Positions 32,971 to 35,223 of a DNA stretch of 35,223 bases are shown piece after piece. Location: NCBI RefSeq assembly GCF_029223525.1, contig NZ_JARHTQ010000052.1, positions 1 through 35,223 on the forward strand. The letters are read 5' to 3'. The notes beneath the pieces are model-generated. The model saw only the letters and a list, made by a program, of their open reading frames with translations. It did not search any database and was not told the origin of the DNA. A program made the translations under genes and the position numbers. This DNA is from Streptantibioticus ferralitis (GTDB taxonomy: Bacteria; Actinomycetota; Actinomycetes; Streptomycetales; Streptomycetaceae). The first letter of the stretch is position 1, and the number at the start of each line of letters is the position of its first letter.

Positions 32971-32985
32971 AGTGTAACGTACTAT
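32971..32985. promoter_or_regulatory. Possible MarR operator in a divergent promoter
   Basis: TAGT...ACTA half-sites surround GTGTAACGT-like sequence in the AT-rich part of the 117-bp gap between the oxidoreductase and the MarR gene. The symmetry is weak. Confidence 0.3.
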
Positions 32986-33045
32986 CTGCGTCGCTTACTA
33001 TATGTGCCGGTCATGGTCCGGTCGCGTCATGGAAGGAGTCCCCAG

Positions 33046-33468
33046 GTGGGCGAGGATCTGGTGGTCACGGATGCACTGGTGCAGCTGTCGTTCCTGGTGC
33101 AGTCCGTCTTCGAGCAGGCGTGCGCCGAGCACGACACGCCTCCGGCCCAGGCCCGCCTGCTGGGTGTGCTGGAGGGCCGCAGCCCTGGCATGGCCGAGCT
33201 GGCCGGACTGCTCGGGGTCGAGCGTGCGAGCGTGACCGGCCTGGTGGACCGGGCCGAGCGCCGCGGCCTGGCACGGCGGGTGGCGGTCCCGGGTGACCGG
33301 CGCGCTTCCCGCGTCGAGCTGACCGGTCAAGGCCGACAGGTCGAGGCAGCCTTCCGGACCACCGTCACCGACCGCCTCGGCGCCCTGGTCGCAGACCTTC
33401 CCCGGTCCGACCACGCGCACCTGACCCGCATGGCCGCCCGCATCCTCGCCGCGGGTGCGGCCCGCTGA
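33046..33468 (+). CDS. MarR-family regulator
   Basis: A 140-residue winged-helix MarR protein with the recognition region LLGVERASVTGLVDRAERRGL and the wing GDRRASRVELT. The GTG at 33046 is favoured because AAGGAG lies 7 nt upstream; the frame is open further, but that sequence is not MarR-like. It probably controls the divergent oxidoreductase gene. Confidence 0.88.
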   Translation: MGEDLVVTDALVQLSFLVQSVFEQACAEHDTPPAQARLLGVLEGRSPGMAELAGLLGVERASVTGLVDRAERRGLARRVAVPGDRRASRVELTGQGRQVEAAFRTTVTDRLGALVADLPRSDHAHLTRMAARILAAGAAR

Positions 33469-33605
33469 CCCCCTTCACCGCAAACAGCTCGTGACGATCC
33501 GGTCGGCGCACGTCCCCGGGTGTGAGTAGTTGAGGAATTAGGAAATCCCAGTGCGCTCGACCCACGAGGCGGAACTCCGGTTCGACGTTGTTGGGACACG
33601 TCCGG

Positions 33606-34121
33606 TCAGGTGGCGGGCGGTGGTGTGTCGTCAAGGAGCGCCAGGCGTGCGGTCACGTCGTCAGCCAGCCTGGTGAGCAGTCGGCTCAGGTCGCTGCGGT
33701 CCTGATCCGACCAGTCGGTGATGGCGTCAGTGAACCAGCCGACCATCGATGCCGAGTAGCGGTTCGCCGCCTCCGCCCCCTGGGCGGTCGGCTCGATGAG
33801 GCTGGCACGCCGGTCGTGCGGGTCGCCGACGCGGCGCACGAGGTTGCGCCGCTCCAGCGCCTGGACCTGCCGGGTGATGTGCGGACCGACGACCTGCATC
33901 CGCTCCGCGATCTCCCCGACACGAAGCGGACGGTCCGCCACATGGAGCGTCATCAGCACCCCTACCGCAGGGCGGTCCAGGGCGAGCCCGGCGGCCTCGG
34001 CCGCCCGCTCGGCCAGGCGGCCTCGGGTGACGGCGTTGCTCAACTGTGCCAGTCGCGGAAGGACCGCGAGCACAGCCACCCCCGGCCGGTCGGGGCCGGT
34101 CGGCGACTCTGTTTTCTTCAT
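33606..34121 (-). CDS. MarR-family regulator
   Basis: A 171-residue MarR protein with the HTH VGEIAERMQVVGPHITRQVQALERRNLV and the wing DPHDRRASLIEPT. It is divergent from an FAD monooxygenase gene and starts about 21 bp from a perfect 17-bp palindrome, so autoregulation and control of the monooxygenase are likely. GGAGG ends only 1 nt before the ATG, so the exact start is uncertain. The 137 bp between this gene's end and the other MarR gene contain nothing recognisable. Confidence 0.88.
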   Translation of the reverse strand: MKKTESPTGPDRPGVAVLAVLPRLAQLSNAVTRGRLAERAAEAAGLALDRPAVGVLMTLHVADRPLRVGEIAERMQVVGPHITRQVQALERRNLVRRVGDPHDRRASLIEPTAQGAEAANRYSASMVGWFTDAITDWSDQDRSDLSRLLTRLADDVTARLALLDDTPPPAT

Positions 34122-34141
34122 GCCTCCACACTTCCACTTGC

Positions 34142-34158
34142 ATACCTAAGTTAGGTAT
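34142..34158. promoter_or_regulatory. Perfect 17-bp palindrome, probable MarR operator
   Basis: ATACCTAA-G-TTAGGTAT is a perfect dyad 21 bp upstream of the MarR start codon. MarR proteins bind sites of this size and symmetry. Confidence 0.75.
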
Positions 34159-34212
34159 CTGTACCGTCGGGGAGGCGCCGCATCCATGGGGCGCACTGCG
34201 TCTTCCATAAGG

Positions 34213-34229
34213 ATACCTAAGGTACGCAT
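34213..34229. promoter_or_regulatory. Second, degenerate copy of the MarR operator
   Basis: ATACCTAA-G-GTACGCAT keeps the left half-site of the previous palindrome exactly and matches 5 of 8 bases on the right. It lies 71 bp from its neighbour (34142) and 43 bp before the monooxygenase start. Confidence 0.6.
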
Positions 34230-34272
34230 CTTTGAGTGTGGCCGTTGGAAAGCCCTTCGAAAGGACCCCTTC

Positions 34273-35109
34273 ATGAACCACTCCGCGAACCGCAAGGTCC
34301 TCATCTCCGGCGCGAGCATCGCCGGGCCGTCCCTGGCCTACTGGCTCCACCGCTACGGCTTCGACGTCACCATCGTGGAGAAGGCGTCCGCCATCCGCGG
34401 CGGCGGCTACGCCATCGACATCCGCGGCACGGCCCGCGACGTCGTCGACCGCATGGGACTGCTCCCGCGGCTACGCGAAGCGCACGTCGACACCCGCAAG
34501 CTCTCCTTCGTGGACGCCGAGGGAACCCTCATCGGCTCCGTCCGCCCCGAGGCCCTCACCGGAAGCGCGGAGGGCCTGGACCTCGAAGTGCGCCGCGGCG
34601 ACCTGGCGGACGCCCTCTACGCACCGCTCCGCGACACGGTCGAATTCATGTTCAACGACTCCATCGACACGCTGGACGACGCCGGGGACCGCGTCGACGT
34701 CACCTTCGCCAGCGGTACCCGCCGCACCTTCGACCTCGTCATCGGAGCCGACGGGCTGCACTCCAACACCCGCGGGCTGGTCTTCGGCCCCGAAGAGGAG
34801 TTCCACCGCTACCTCGGCTTCACCTTCGCAGGCTTCACCCTCCCCAACGACTTCGGTCTCGCGCACGAGGGAGCGATATGGAACGTCCCCGGCAGGGCAG
34901 CCGTCCTCTACGCCCACGAACCCAGCGACCATCTGCACGGGTTCCTCACCTTCATGCAGGATGAGCCACCCATCGGCGCCTTCCGGAACCCCGAGGCACA
35001 GCACGACCTCGTCGCCTCCACGTTCCCCGAGGCCAGCTGGCACCTCCCGCGCCTGCTGACCGCCATGCGCGAGGCCGACGACCTGTTCTTCGACGTGGGA
35101 GTGTCATGA
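34273..35109 (+). pseudogene. FAD-dependent monooxygenase, 3'-truncated
   Basis: The 278-residue product begins like a PHBH/TetX-type flavin monooxygenase: ISGASIAGPSLAYWL dinucleotide fold (11-25), a DG motif in VIGADGLHSNTRG, and the central beta-sheet domain. The family is usually 370-400 residues. The frame ends in VGVS right after DDLFFD, so the C-terminal FAD-contacting GD motif and last helices are missing. AAAGGA lies 8 nt before the ATG. It is probably inactive, unless a shortened protein keeps another role. The break point is about 35095-35110. Confidence 0.75.
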
Positions 35110-35142
35110 ATCAGGTGGGCACCCGATCAGAAGGGACCCCAG

Positions 35143-35223
35143 ATGGACACGAAGAGCAGTCACCTGATCGAGGACGCTGACGGCGTGTCGGTTGCGGTGT
35201 TGGGCAGCGGCGTTGACGGTGCT
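35143..35223 (+). CDS. Start of an unidentified gene, cut by the window end
   Basis: An ATG with AAGGGA upstream opens 27 codons that run off the window. The residues (MDTKSSHLIEDADG, then SVAVLGSGVDGA) fit the first strands of an alpha/beta-hydrolase; a subtilase-like start is also conceivable, but the catalytic Asp would be missing. Too little is visible to decide. Confidence 0.4.
   Translation, partial: MDTKSSHLIEDADGVSVAVLGSGVDGA

Overview
The window comes from a high-GC actinomycete, almost certainly a Streptomyces or close relative. Coding third positions are nearly all G or C, GTG and TTG starts are used, genes are joined by ATGA overlaps, a DtxR/IdeR-type iron box is present, and nine genes carry the rare leucine codon TTA, the usual sign of bldA control.

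Positions 1-29874 look like one specialised-metabolite locus. A leftward operon (7160 to 187) holds a possible 33-codon ORF, a repeat-containing carboxylesterase, a class II DAHP synthase, an EntA-like SDR, a PhzD-type lyase and a PhzE-type ADIC synthase. Together these convert erythrose-4-phosphate and PEP to 3-hydroxyanthranilate (3-HAA). A rightward operon (7977 to 17572) holds a DegT-type aminotransferase, a StrR-like activator with a TTA codon, a free ACP, an aryl-AMP ligase, a type II thioesterase, a NikD/sarcosine-oxidase-type flavoenzyme and a KS-AT-ACP polyketide module with no reductive domains. The aminotransferase and NikD-like oxidase match the known lysine-to-picolinate route. 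The locus therefore appears to pair two metal-binding aromatic acids, picolinate and 3-HAA, with one malonate-extending module.

Accessory genes follow: a CGNR regulator divergent from a DHA2-type exporter (17623-19593), a cysteine-synthase homologue with an altered substrate loop plus serine O-acetyltransferase (19817-21502), a second MFS transporter, a TTA-containing HTH/TPR-like regulator, an extra MurB whose catalytic residues are intact, and a FecCD-type siderophore ABC system (25741-29874) under an iron box. Iron regulation and chelating building blocks suggest a metallophore or metal-binding antibiotic. The extra MurB may be a resistance copy or a tailoring enzyme. I do not recognise the product. 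The nearest chemistry I know is the benzoxazole A33853 (3-HAA plus 3-hydroxypicolinate) and the picolinate-PKS logic of caerulomycin/collismycin, but the gene set here differs from both as I remember them.

From about 29950 to the right end the content changes to an unrelated accessory region: a hairpin-rich leader, a CmtR-type Cd/Pb sensor with a CDF efflux pump, a frameshifted transposase remnant, a quinone-oxidoreductase/MarR divergent pair, a second MarR gene with two operator-like sites, a 3'-truncated FAD monooxygenase, and the first 27 codons of another gene. This probably marks the right-hand edge of the biosynthetic locus.
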